From Streptococcus cristatus ATCC 51100 (lineage in GTDB: Bacteria; Bacillota; Bacilli; Lactobacillales; Streptococcaceae): a stretch of 64,000 bases of DNA. How positions within the stretch are numbered: the stretch's first letter is position 1; every line of letters begins with the position of its first letter. The notes under the pieces are model-generated. The model was not told the DNA's origin and ran no database searches. It saw only the letters and a program-made list of their open reading frames with translations. A program made the translations under genes and the position numbers. The stretch lies in assembly GCF_011612585.1 (NCBI RefSeq), contig NZ_CP050133.1, positions 1,612,001 through 1,676,000 on the forward strand, written 5' to 3'. Positions 46,675-55,095 of the stretch are shown one piece after another.

Positions 46675-48817
46675 ACAAACCCTTTTGCAGGCCTTAAAAT
46701 ATCTTGCAAGTGTCCTCTTATCTCTCTTTATCATTGGAGTTGTGAGTGGCGTTCTTGTCTTCACATACTATGTCGCCAAGTCTCCTACCCTTTCTGAGAA
46801 GGATCTTGTCGCAACAACTTCAAGTAAGATTTACGATAGCGATAACAATCTGATTGCGGACCTCGGTTCTGAAAAGCGGGTCAATGCGTCAACAGACCAG
46901 ATCCCTACACAGCTAGTAGATGCTATCGTTGCGATTGAGGACCACCGCTTCTTTAATCACCGTGGGGTTGATTTCATTCGGATAGGAGGAGCCTTCCTAA
47001 GCAACCTGAAAGGAGGCGGACGTCAAGGGGGATCTACCTTAACCCAGCAGTTGATTAAGTTGACTTATTTCTCCACTTCCTCAGCGGATGCTACCCTTTC
47101 TCGGAAAATCCAAGAAGCATGGCTGGCAACTCAACTTGAGCGAAAGGCTACCAAGCAAGAAATCCTGACATACTATGTCAATAAAGTCTATATGTCCAAT
47201 GGAAATTACGGGATGCAAACAGCTTCTCAAAGTTACTATGGCAAAGATTTGAAAGATTTGACCCTTCCTCAAATTGCCCTGCTTGCAGGAATGCCTCAGG
47301 CTCCTAACCAATATGACCCTTACACAAACCCAGAAGCTGCCACTCAGCGTCGTAATCTCGTATTATCTGAAATGTATGAACTCAAGTACATCTCACCAGA
47401 ACAATACGAACAAGCTATCAATACACCAGTGACCGACGGCTTACAGAGCTTGAAAAATTCAGCTAGCTATCCTGCCTATATGGATAACTACTTAAAAGAA
47501 GTTATTGAGCAAGTCGAAGAAGAAACTGGCTACAATGTCCTTACGACTGGTATGGAAGTTTATACCAACGTTAATACCGAAGCCCAGAAAAAATTGTGGG
47601 ATATTTACAACACAGAAGAATATGTTGCTTATCCAGATGATGAACTGCAAGTGGCATCAACCGTTATGGATGTTACCAACGGGAAAGTCATTGCCCAACT
47701 GGGTGCTCGCCATCAGTCTTCCAACGTTTCTTTTGGTACCAACCAAGCAGTCGAAACAAATCGCGACTGGGGCTCTACCATGAAACCAATCACTGATTAT
47801 GCCCCAGCCTTGGAATACAATGTTTTCACTTCCACTGCTGCCTCAATCCAAGATGCTCCTTACTATTTCCCTGGAACCTCTACTCCTGTCTATAACTGGG
47901 ATAAACGCTATTATGGCTGGATTACTATCCAATACGCCATCCAAGAATCCCGTAACGTACCAGCCGTCAAATCGCTGGAAGCAGTCGGATTAGATAATTC
48001 ATTGAAGTTCCTCAATGGCCTTGGTATTAACTATCCTGAGATGCATTATTCTAATGCGATTTCAAGTAATACAAGCGAATCTGGTAACCAATACGGAGCA
48101 AGCAGCGAAAAAATGGCTGCCGCTTACGCTGCCTTTGCTAATGGCGGTACATATTACAAACCACAATATGTAAACCGGGTTGTCTTTAGTGACGGTACAG
48201 AAAAAGTCTTTTCAAATGGCGGATCAAAAGCCATGAAAGAAACGACAGCCTACATGATGACAGACATGATGAAGACCGTTCTTCAGTCTGGAACTGGTAC
48301 TAATGCTGCAATTCCAGGGGTCTATCAAGCAGGTAAAACTGGTACTTCTAACTATGCAGATGATGAACTAGAGAAGTTGACAAAACCTTATTATAGTTCT
48401 AGCATTGTCACACCAGACGAGCTATTTGTTGGCTACACTCCACAATACTCTATGGCTGTTTGGACCGGTTACTCAAACCGCCTCACTCCTGTTTTAGACG
48501 ATGGAGTTAAGGTGGCAACGGATGTTTACCGCTCTATGATGCTCTATCTGACAGGCTATAGCAATGAAGACTGGACACCACCAAGCGGACTTTTCCGTAG
48601 CGGATCCTATCTCTATCTCAATGGTACTTCTACTTACAGCCGCGCTTATACCCAATCATCTTCAAGCTCTACTTCTGAGTCAAGCTCAGAATCTTCAAGT
48701 CAAAGTACGAGTGAATCTAGCGAAGAACATAGTAGTACCAACTCTAGTTCCCAAACAAGTTCTGCTGGAACAACCAGCAGCTCAACTAGTTCTAACCAAG
48801 GAGCTGAACATCGTTAA
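46667..48817 (+). CDS. pbp1a: Class A penicillin-binding protein 1A
   Basis: Bifunctional wall synthase, anchored by one membrane segment at about residues 16-40. The glycosyltransferase domain has [12 protein letters not shown] near residue 89 and [13 protein letters not shown] near 121. The transpeptidase has the three active-site motifs STMK (about 370), SRN (about 428) and KTG (about 557). The STMK motif is followed by Pro and preceded by Gly, like beta-lactam-susceptible alleles. The C-terminal 70 residues are Ser/Thr-rich and disordered. The start MNKQTLLQ inside the recU end is used, with AGGTGG upstream. Confidence 0.94.
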   Translation: MNKQTLLQALKYLASVLLSLFIIGVVSGVLVFTYYVAKSPTLSEKDLVATTSSKIYDSDNNLIADLGSEKRVNASTDQIPTQLVDAIVAIEDHRFFNHRGVDFIRIGGAFLSNLKGGGRQGGSTLTQQLIKLTYFSTSSADATLSRKIQEAWLATQLERKATKQEILTYYVNKVYMSNGNYGMQTASQSYYGKDLKDLTLPQIALLAGMPQAPNQYDPYTNPEAATQRRNLVLSEMYELKYISPEQYEQAINTPVTDGLQSLKNSASYPAYMDNYLKEVIEQVEEETGYNVLTTGMEVYTNVNTEAQKKLWDIYNTEEYVAYPDDELQVASTVMDVTNGKVIAQLGARHQSSNVSFGTNQAVETNRDWGSTMKPITDYAPALEYNVFTSTAASIQDAPYYFPGTSTPVYNWDKRYYGWITIQYAIQESRNVPAVKSLEAVGLDNSLKFLNGLGINYPEMHYSNAISSNTSESGNQYGASSEKMAAAYAAFANGGTYYKPQYVNRVVFSDGTEKVFSNGGSKAMKETTAYMMTDMMKTVLQSGTGTNAAIPGVYQAGKTGTSNYADDELEKLTKPYYSSSIVTPDELFVGYTPQYSMAVWTGYSNRLTPVLDDGVKVATDVYRSMMLYLTGYSNEDWTPPSGLFRSGSYLYLNGTSTYSRAYTQSSSSSTSESSSESSSQSTSESSEEHSSTNSSSQTSSAGTTSSSTSSNQGAEHR

Positions 48818-48821
48818 ACAT

Positions 48822-48856
48822 AAAAAAGATTGGATTTTAGAAATCCAATCTTTTTT
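48822..48856. terminator. Bidirectional terminator between pbp1a and pepC
   Basis: AAAAAAGATTGGATT and AATCCAATCTTTTTT form a perfect 15-base stem around TTAGA, with A and T runs at both feet, between convergent genes. Confidence 0.92.
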
Positions 48857-48898
48857 ATGTTTAAATAAATCAATAGCTTTCTGCAATTGCTCATCCTA

Positions 48899-50245
48899 TC
48901 AAATCATTTCGCCATTAGCAAGAGCTCCCATTGGATCCCACGGTGCTAGGACAATTGGCTCAGCATTGTAGGCTGCCAACTCTTCTGGAGTCAAGAATTC
49001 TTTTCTGACTACGATTTGGTAAGTGTACTCATCCATCCAAGCGTCGCTAGCGACAAAATAGCCCTTATCTCCAACCTTTTCACCCCAAGAATTTTCTACC
49101 TTCCATTTTTTAGCTTGGCCATTTTCATCCAAGTCTACTCCAGCCAATACCATAGCATGGGTCATAAGACTCTCGCTGTAATCAAGACGACCTGCCTTAT
49201 CTTGGGTCAACTGGATATCCATACTAGAGGTTAAATCATGCATACCTGCTTCCATGATTCCTGCCTTGCGATTGCTGGACTGACCCACATCAGAGCCAAA
49301 CCAAACAGTCTCGCCAGCCTGCATCTGAGCGATAGCTAATTCCTTAAGACGTTTCATTTCTACATTCAAATAGCGAACAGGTTTACTACCGACTACATTG
49401 CCCAACATCTCGACTGTGTAAGACTTGCCGTAAGGTTTATCCGCTGTTGGCGCATTGATAATTGACACATAGTCATCCAGCTTGAAGTCGACATATTTTT
49501 GGTAAAAGGCCTGCGGAGTCAAATCAGCTTCCCTATGGTAATTACCGTCCTTGTCCCGATAAGCAAAGTCAAACTTCCGAGGTGGCAAGCCCAACGACAT
49601 CGCTAAGAAGTTGAAAATTTCCTGTAGCAAAGCTTCTTTCTTAGCTTGTAGACTAGCTTCATCCGCACCATTCAGGGCCAATTCACGCAAGATTTGCGCA
49701 TCCTGACGCAAGAGTTTATTGAGCAACCGATTGAGCTCACGGCTATTGCTGGAAGAAATTGACTCTGGATAGACTGACTTAGGCACGACGCCGTATTTCT
49801 CAAAAAGTGCCACGACCATATCCCACTGACCGCCATCCTGCTGAGGCGTATCTAGGAGAAACTTGACCTTGCGACTAGTCAATTCTTGGTCAGCCGTTGC
49901 CAAAACCTGCTCCAAAAACCAGTTAGATTTTTCATACTTATCCCAAAAGAAGGTATGAGCCTGAGACAACTCAAAATCCTCCAATTGGAAACCTGCAATC
50001 ATCTTGTGGCGGAAAGTATTGAGAGCCGCAAACATCCAGCAGCGGCCAGATGCTTTTTGGTCACTGACCTTGTCTTTGGTGAGATCTAGTGAGAAAACAG
50101 GGGCATTTTCTACAGCAGCAGTCCGTTTTTCCAAAGAAGTCAATAGACCATTGTGGCTAATAGCATTTTCCATTGCCGCATACTTGGGGTTAGCCTCATA
50201 AGCAGCGTATAACTTATCTGTAAAATCTTGTTTTAATGAATTCAT
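48899..50245 (-). CDS. pepC: Aminopeptidase C (bleomycin hydrolase-like cysteine peptidase)
   Basis: Cytoplasmic C1B cysteine aminopeptidase that trims peptides. The 448-residue protein contains QKASGRCWMFAALNTFR (about 60-76) with the catalytic Cys, THAMVLAGVD (near 359) with the catalytic His, and VENSWGEKVGDKGYF (near 380) with the Asn. The start MNSLKQDFTDKL is set by AAGGAGG at six bases. The upstream neighbour is now an insertion sequence. Confidence 0.95.
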   Translation of the reverse strand: MNSLKQDFTDKLYAAYEANPKYAAMENAISHNGLLTSLEKRTAAVENAPVFSLDLTKDKVSDQKASGRCWMFAALNTFRHKMIAGFQLEDFELSQAHTFFWDKYEKSNWFLEQVLATADQELTSRKVKFLLDTPQQDGGQWDMVVALFEKYGVVPKSVYPESISSSNSRELNRLLNKLLRQDAQILRELALNGADEASLQAKKEALLQEIFNFLAMSLGLPPRKFDFAYRDKDGNYHREADLTPQAFYQKYVDFKLDDYVSIINAPTADKPYGKSYTVEMLGNVVGSKPVRYLNVEMKRLKELAIAQMQAGETVWFGSDVGQSSNRKAGIMEAGMHDLTSSMDIQLTQDKAGRLDYSESLMTHAMVLAGVDLDENGQAKKWKVENSWGEKVGDKGYFVASDAWMDEYTYQIVVRKEFLTPEELAAYNAEPIVLAPWDPMGALANGEMI

Positions 50246-50304
50246 AGAATCCTCCTTGTCATTATACATCTATTATAGAACTTTAAAAAAAGAGCGCAAG
50301 TAAA

Positions 50305-50326
50305 AAAGTTAGGCAAGCCTAACTTT
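50305..50326. repeat. Left 22-bp direct repeat (duplicated terminator hairpin)
   Basis: AAAGTTAGGCAAGCCTAACTTT at 50305-50326 is identical and in the same orientation as 51866-51887. The hairpin's two-base centre is AA in both on the plus strand. A perfect terminal inverted repeat would give TT on one side, so this is a target-site duplication. With the flanking A and T runs it is also an intrinsic terminator. Confidence 0.85.
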
Positions 50327-51865
50327 CAGATTGAAGACAAACATTCCAAATGGTGTTTGTCTTTTTCTGTTTGTCAGGCTAATATTTCATCTTTTGATAG
50401 AATAATGGTCATTTGAACAAAATAAAAAGGCTTGTCCACCCTCATTTTTACTAGTTTTTTAAGATTCAAACACGCCAAAGTAAGCCCAACCTTATCTTCC
50501 ATTTTGGACTTTCCTTTCTCTCTGGTGTATCTCAAGTTATGATATTCCTTAGCAGTCCCAAAGAGTCGCTCAATTGTTTCCTTGCGCTTCTTATAAAGCT
50601 CCTTCATCCCTCTTTTGTGGCGAATCTCTTCACAAAATTCAAGGTCATCTTTCCATACATGTCTTGTGATGACTTTCTGCTGATTCTGGCTCTGGGTACA
50701 AACTGATGATAGGGGACAGGCGACACATACTTTTGGATCACTCTTATACTCACGGTAGCCTGCTCGGGTCGTCGTGCGATAGGTTAACACTTGGTTCTCT
50801 GGGCAGAGGTAACAGTCATAGAAGGCATCATAAACAAAATCACCGGGCCTTAAGTTCCCTTTTACACCCTTGGGGCGGGTATAGGGAAAGACAGGGATGA
50901 TGTTTCGCTCTAATAAATAATGAGCAATAGCTGGGGTCTTATAGCCTGAGTCCGCAATAATGTAGCGTGGGGAGAAAGCTTCTATCTTTGAAAAAAGGGC
51001 AGGGAAAGCCTGACTATCGTGTACATTTCCTGCTTCAACACTATAAGCTAGTGCCCAACCATGCTTGTCACAAGCTACCTGGGCAGAATAGGCAAATACT
51101 TCCTTGTGTTGACCCTTGTGGAACCAGCCACTCTCTGGGTCTGTCCTTGAGATTTTCTTTTCTTTAGCCTCGCTTTCTTTTGCGGGCTTTAAGGACTTTT
51201 TTTCATGTTTCCTCCTATCTAAATCAATCTCAACTTCCAATTGCTCACTCATAAATTTAGCTTGTTGGGCAACCATTTTCTTACGATATTTGTGACTGTT
51301 AGCTGCCGCTTTGATGTGAGTACCATCCACAAATAGTTCCGAAGGATCAATTAAGCCAGCACATAAAGCTTGATGGAGCACTCGCGAAAATATCTCTGAA
51401 ATTAATTCTTTATCTTGAAAACGACGACTGTAATTCTTTCCATAGGTGGTAAAATGAGGGACCTTGTCATCCAAGCTTAGTCCAAGAAACCAACGATAAG
51501 CTACATTTACTTCAATATCTTTAATGGTTTGGCGCATGGAGCGAATGCCATAAAAACATTGAATCAAAGGGATTTTGACTAACATGACAGGATCGAGACT
51601 AGGACGACCATTATCTGGACTATAGGTGTCTTCTACCAAGTCATAGATAAAATCAAAATCAAGCTTTGAATCCACTTGGCGAAGAAAGTGATCCTCTGGG
51701 ACCAATTCGTCGATCGTATAGAAGCCATATTGGCAGCGATGATAATCAGGTTTTTCTTTGTGAAACATAGAGAATACCTCACAATTCTTCTCACCTCTAT
51801 TATACGACTTTACAAAAAGAAAAGCCCTTAGAAAAGTGTCTTCTAAGGACTTTGTCTTCAATCTG
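50327..51865 (-). mobile_element. IS1182-family insertion sequence, about 1539 bp
   Basis: Bounded by perfect 15-base inverted repeats, CAGATTGAAGACAAA at the left and TTTGTCTTCAATCTG at the right, and flanked by 22-bp direct repeats that are themselves a palindromic hairpin. Inside both ends are further hairpins: AGACAAACA...TGTTTGTCT at the left (downstream of the transposase) and CCTTAGAA...TTCTAAGG at the right (upstream). One intact transposase gene fills it, so the element looks complete and possibly active. Confidence 0.88.
50374..51768 (-). CDS. IS1182-family transposase
   Basis: 464-residue DDE transposase. The N-terminal domain (YGFYTIDELVPEDHFLRQVD, then NGRPSLDPVML near 58) is family-typical; the catalytic Asp residues are in ELFVDGTHIKAAANSHKY near 155 and IIADSGYKTPAIA near 284, and the Glu is in KRKETIERLFGTAKEYHNLRY near 415. 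A cluster of Cys residues (CYLCPEN, CVACPLSSVC) near 330-365 is also typical of the family. The start MFHKEKPDYHRC has GAGGT upstream. No frameshift or stop interrupts it. Confidence 0.92.
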   Translation of the reverse strand: MFHKEKPDYHRCQYGFYTIDELVPEDHFLRQVDSKLDFDFIYDLVEDTYSPDNGRPSLDPVMLVKIPLIQCFYGIRSMRQTIKDIEVNVAYRWFLGLSLDDKVPHFTTYGKNYSRRFQDKELISEIFSRVLHQALCAGLIDPSELFVDGTHIKAAANSHKYRKKMVAQQAKFMSEQLEVEIDLDRRKHEKKSLKPAKESEAKEKKISRTDPESGWFHKGQHKEVFAYSAQVACDKHGWALAYSVEAGNVHDSQAFPALFSKIEAFSPRYIIADSGYKTPAIAHYLLERNIIPVFPYTRPKGVKGNLRPGDFVYDAFYDCYLCPENQVLTYRTTTRAGYREYKSDPKVCVACPLSSVCTQSQNQQKVITRHVWKDDLEFCEEIRHKRGMKELYKKRKETIERLFGTAKEYHNLRYTREKGKSKMEDKVGLTLACLNLKKLVKMRVDKPFYFVQMTIILSKDEILA

Positions 51866-51887
51866 AAAGTTAGGCAAGCCTAACTTT
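51866..51887. repeat. Right 22-bp direct repeat (duplicated terminator hairpin)
   Basis: Same 22 bases as at 50305-50326. On the minus strand it begins right after the TAA stop of the GNAT gene and, before the insertion, would have continued into TTTTTT, making a textbook intrinsic terminator for that gene. Confidence 0.85.
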
Positions 51888-51888
51888 T

Positions 51889-52443
51889 TTATTTTAAATC
51901 TGATTTTAGGATCCCATAGACGGAAAAATCTTTGACTTGTCCTTTATGAAATACAGCCTGCCGAAAAGTACCTTCGTAGCTCATGCCAGCTTTAGTCATA
52001 ACACGCCCCGAAGCTGGATTGGCTGTTACAAATCTTGCTGTGACACGATTGAATCCTGCGTCTTGCAAGAGGTAGTTCAAAACAGCTTTCAAAGCTTCTG
52101 TCATCAGCCCCTGCCCCCAATAGTCTTTACTTAGAATATAACCGACCTCGCAAGCATTAACCGTGTCATCTCTATCCACCACGCTGATGTCTCCAATGAC
52201 AGAATCAGGATTTTCTTTTAGGCAGATGGCCCACTTGTAAAAATCCAAGTTTTGATAATTCTCAACCCAGAGAGCAATAGACTGTTGGGTAACATCAGGA
52301 CTCTCATGAGCATCCCAAGTCACATGCAGCAAATTATCCGGACGAGAAGCCCAATTGTCATACATAGCTTGAGCATCCGATTCCAGAAAAGGTCTTAGCA
52401 AAAGACGTTTGGTTTCAATAGACTGTGTACCTACCTTTTTCAT
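51889..52443 (-). CDS. GNAT-family acetyltransferase (RimJ/RimL-like)
   Basis: 184-residue acetyltransferase. IETKRLLLRPFLESDAQAMY (about 9-28) is the usual N-terminus of the RimJ-like group, GYILSKDYWGQGLMTEALKA near 101-120 is the acetyl-CoA site, and VTANPASGRVMTKAGMSYEG near 141 is motif B. Relatives acetylate ribosomal protein N-termini or small amines; the target is unknown. Its stop codon touches the duplicated terminator next to the insertion sequence, so the coding region itself was spared. Confidence 0.88.
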   Translation of the reverse strand: MKKVGTQSIETKRLLLRPFLESDAQAMYDNWASRPDNLLHVTWDAHESPDVTQQSIALWVENYQNLDFYKWAICLKENPDSVIGDISVVDRDDTVNACEVGYILSKDYWGQGLMTEALKAVLNYLLQDAGFNRVTARFVTANPASGRVMTKAGMSYEGTFRQAVFHKGQVKDFSVYGILKSDLK

Positions 52444-52490
52444 AGCTTCCTCGTTTCTTGGCTCAGACTAAAAAGTTTCGAGAGAAATTT

Positions 52491-53315
52491 TCACTTCCAA
52501 AATTCATCAAAAATTGTAATCGGCAAATGCCGTTTGTGTTGGCCTTTATGCCACCAAGACTCTATCGTTTCTTGGGCTTGGGCTGAAACGGACTTGCCTT
52601 CGAGATAGTCGTCAATTTCATTATAGGTCACGCCCAGAGCGACTTCATCCGCAATCCCAGGTTTTTCCTCTTCCAGGTCAGCCGTCGGCACCTTTTCATA
52701 GAGAGCCGGATCCGCTCCTAAGGCAGCTAAAAGCTGCTTGCCTTGACGCTTATTGAGACGGTAAAGCGGTAAGATATCTGCTCCGCCATCCCCAAACTTG
52801 GTGAAAAAGGCCGTGACATTTTCGGCTGCATGATCGGTCCCAATGACAGCCCCACTGTATGAACCAGCCAAAGCATACTGGGCGATCATACGGCTGCGGG
52901 CCTTGATATTGCCCTTGTTAAAGTCAGAGACTTTGGCACCTGTTGCCTCTACGGCAGCTGTCATGGCATCAGCGGATTCCTTGATATTGACTGTCAGGCT
53001 GACATCAGGCTGGATGAAGGCCAGAGCCTTTTGCGCATCATCTTCATCCGCCTGAACACCGTAAGGCAGGCGGACAGCGATAAAACGATAGCCATCATCG
53101 CCTGTCTCAGCCCGCATTTCCTCTACAGCCAGCTGAGCCAAGCGGCCAGCCAAGGTTGAGTCCTGACCACCAGAAATTCCCAGAACATAGCTTTTCAAAA
53201 AGGGATGTTTTCTCAGATAGACCTTGAGAAAGTCCACTGATTTGCGGATTTCTTCCTCTGGATCAATGACGGGCTTGACGCCTAGTTGGCGGATGATTTC
53301 TTCTTGTAGGCTCAT
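52491..53315 (-). CDS. nadE: Ammonia-dependent NAD+ synthetase
   Basis: Last step of NAD synthesis: amidates nicotinate adenine dinucleotide with ammonia and ATP. The 274-residue protein has the PP-loop [14 protein letters not shown] near residues 48-61, [16 protein letters not shown] near 136-151, [23 protein letters not shown] near 161 and [13 protein letters not shown] near 208. There is no glutaminase domain, so ammonia is the donor. The ATG overlaps the pncB stop by four bases, coupling the two NAD genes. Confidence 0.95.
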   Translation of the reverse strand: MSLQEEIIRQLGVKPVIDPEEEIRKSVDFLKVYLRKHPFLKSYVLGISGGQDSTLAGRLAQLAVEEMRAETGDDGYRFIAVRLPYGVQADEDDAQKALAFIQPDVSLTVNIKESADAMTAAVEATGAKVSDFNKGNIKARSRMIAQYALAGSYSGAVIGTDHAAENVTAFFTKFGDGGADILPLYRLNKRQGKQLLAALGADPALYEKVPTADLEEEKPGIADEVALGVTYNEIDDYLEGKSVSAQAQETIESWWHKGQHKRHLPITIFDEFWK

Positions 53316-54772
53316 TTTTCTGCTCCTGTCTGGTAGGCTTTCTTGCGCATCTGGTCAATCAAGTCCATTTTGTCCTGCCAAATATCACGCGCCAAATCGA
53401 CCGGATAATCTTGCGGATTGAGAACCCGTTTGTACTCGTCCCAGAGTTTGTCAAATTCTTGGCGGGCATAGTCCTGAATTTCAGACAGGCTCGGCAAATC
53501 GTAGACAAGCTGACCTTCTTTATAAATATCCACCAAGAGCGGCACCGCAGCAAAATTCTTGACTGTTTTATTGATATAAGTATAAGTCGGATGGAACATT
53601 TCGAGCTCTTCCTGATGATTGACATCCACACCATCATAAGTGATGTAGTCGCCCTCGGACTTGCCTTTTTCACGGCTGGTAATCCGCCAAACCTGCTTCT
53701 TGCCCGGAGTCGAAACCTTTTCAGCATTGTTAGAGAGCTTGATGGTGTTGCGCAAGTGCCCATTCTCATCTTCAATCGCTACAATTTTGTAAACGGCACC
53801 CAGCGCTGGCTGATCGTAGGCGGTAATCAGCTTGGTTCCTACGCCCCAGACGTCAATCTTAGCCTTTTGCATTTTCAAGTTGAGAATGGTATTCTCATCC
53901 AAGTCATTGGAAGCATAGATTTTAGCATTTGGGAAGCCCGCTTCATCTAACTGCTGGCGAACTTTTTTAGAAATATAGGCCAAGTCTCCAGAGTCGATCC
54001 GCACACCTAAGAAATTGATTTTATCCCCAAATTCACGCGCTACACGAATGGCCGTAGGAACCCCGATCCGAAGGGTATCGTAGGTGTCTACCAAGAATAC
54101 ACAGTCCCGATGAGTGCTTGCATAAGCCTTGAAAGCCTCGTAATCATTGCCATAAACCTGCACAAGTGCATGGGCATGCGTTCCCAGAACGGGAATATCA
54201 AAGAGCTTGCCTGCCCGAACATTGCTGGTACCGTTGGCTCCACCGATAACAGCTGCCCGCGTACCCCAAATCGCCGCATCCATTTCCTGAGCACGACGAG
54301 TACCAAACTCCATCAACGGCTCATCTTCGATCACAGAGCGGATGCGAGCTGCCTTGGTCGCAATCAAGGTTTGGAAATTCACGATATTTAAAATCGCAGT
54401 TTCTACCAACTGACATTGTGCCAGCGGCCCTTCGACCTGAACAATCGGTTCATTAGCAAAAACCAAATCTCCTTCTTTAGCAGAACGCACGGTCAGCTGC
54501 ATCTTGAAATCACGTAAATACTCTAAGAAAGCTCCGTTATAGCCTAAGGACGCTAAATAGTCCAAATCCGTCTGACTGAATGTCAAATCATTCAGATAAG
54601 CCACAATCCTCTCTAAGCCCGCAAAAACGGCATAGCCATTATTAAAAGGATTCTTGCGGAAATAGACTTCAAAAACAGCACGCTTATTGTGGATACCCTC
54701 GTTGAAATAAACCTGCATCATATTGATTTGATATAAGTCTGTATGTAAAGTCAAACTGTCATCTGGAAACAT
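53312..54772 (-). CDS. pncB: Nicotinate phosphoribosyltransferase
   Basis: Salvages nicotinate to nicotinate mononucleotide, feeding nadD and nadE. 486 residues. [15 protein letters not shown] at the N-terminus, EFGTRRAQ near 154, [21 protein letters not shown] near 182 (catalytic His region), LVDTYDTLR near 225 and [17 protein letters not shown] near 255 match the family. The start [12 protein letters not shown] is set by AAAGGAG; frame upstream is open but unsupported. Promoter with an extended -10 lies about 30 bases ahead. Confidence 0.94.
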   Translation of the reverse strand: MFPDDSLTLHTDLYQINMMQVYFNEGIHNKRAVFEVYFRKNPFNNGYAVFAGLERIVAYLNDLTFSQTDLDYLASLGYNGAFLEYLRDFKMQLTVRSAKEGDLVFANEPIVQVEGPLAQCQLVETAILNIVNFQTLIATKAARIRSVIEDEPLMEFGTRRAQEMDAAIWGTRAAVIGGANGTSNVRAGKLFDIPVLGTHAHALVQVYGNDYEAFKAYASTHRDCVFLVDTYDTLRIGVPTAIRVAREFGDKINFLGVRIDSGDLAYISKKVRQQLDEAGFPNAKIYASNDLDENTILNLKMQKAKIDVWGVGTKLITAYDQPALGAVYKIVAIEDENGHLRNTIKLSNNAEKVSTPGKKQVWRITSREKGKSEGDYITYDGVDVNHQEELEMFHPTYTYINKTVKNFAAVPLLVDIYKEGQLVYDLPSLSEIQDYARQEFDKLWDEYKRVLNPQDYPVDLARDIWQDKMDLIDQMRKKAYQTGAEK

Positions 54773-54803
54773 AATTGAACTCCTTTTATCATAGTTATTA
54801 TAT

Positions 54804-54809
54804 ATTATA
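54804..54809 (-). promoter_or_regulatory. -10 of pncB-nadE
   Basis: TGTTATAAT on the minus strand, a complete extended -10, 31 bases before the pncB ATG; a second TATAAT follows seven bases later. No clear -35. Confidence 0.65.
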
Positions 54810-54840
54810 ACATAAATTGCAAGAAAGCCTTGATTCAATA

Positions 54841-54872
54841 GCAAAATACCTCCAGAATTTCTTCTGGAGGTA
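54841..54872 (-). terminator. Terminator downstream of the 25-residue peptide gene
   Basis: TACCTCCAGAA and TTCTGGAGGTA form a perfect 11-base stem around a four-base loop; ATTTTGC follows on the minus strand. It separates the small gene from pncB. Confidence 0.8.
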
Positions 54873-54898
54873 CCTTCTTTTATCTTTCACTTGGAATA

Positions 54899-54976
54899 TT
54901 AGATTCCATAAGTCTTGTTCACGCGGCGCATCTGTTTAAATTCTTTTTTATAGGTTACTTTAACTGCTACTTTCAT
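54899..54976 (-). CDS. Candidate gene for a basic 25-residue peptide
   Basis: The peptide reads MKVAVKVTYKKEF then KQMRRVNKTYGI. It has GAGGTGG five bases before the ATG, a consensus TATAAT at 55012-55007 about 30 bases upstream, and a perfect hairpin with T tail just after its stop, so it carries all signals of an independent gene in only 170 bases. It contains nine Lys/Arg, no hydrophobic stretch and no secretion signal. I do not recognise a family. It could be a small regulatory protein, a ribosome- or RNA-binding peptide, or a translated leader on a small RNA. Confidence 0.65.
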   Translation of the reverse strand: MKVAVKVTYKKEFKQMRRVNKTYGI

Positions 54977-55006
54977 TTTTTCCACCTCGTTTCTTTTGAT
55001 GCTTTT

Positions 55007-55012
55007 ATTATA
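55007..55012 (-). promoter_or_regulatory. -10 of the small peptide gene
   Basis: Consensus TATAAT on the minus strand, immediately after the upstream region of recG's 3' end. No good -35 is visible. Confidence 0.5.
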
Positions 55013-55095
55013 GGCCTCAAAGCTTAAGGAAGGCTTAGAATTTTCTTGCAGAAAGCTTAAACGTATAAGGCAAAATCTAATCGAATGTTATCTCG

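Noticed and set aside
50303..51890. Long (about 40-bp) terminal inverted repeats of the insertion sequence
   Set aside because: The outer 22 bases are a palindrome in direct orientation on both sides, so only the inner 15 bases (CAGATTGAAGACAAA) are true terminal inverted repeats.
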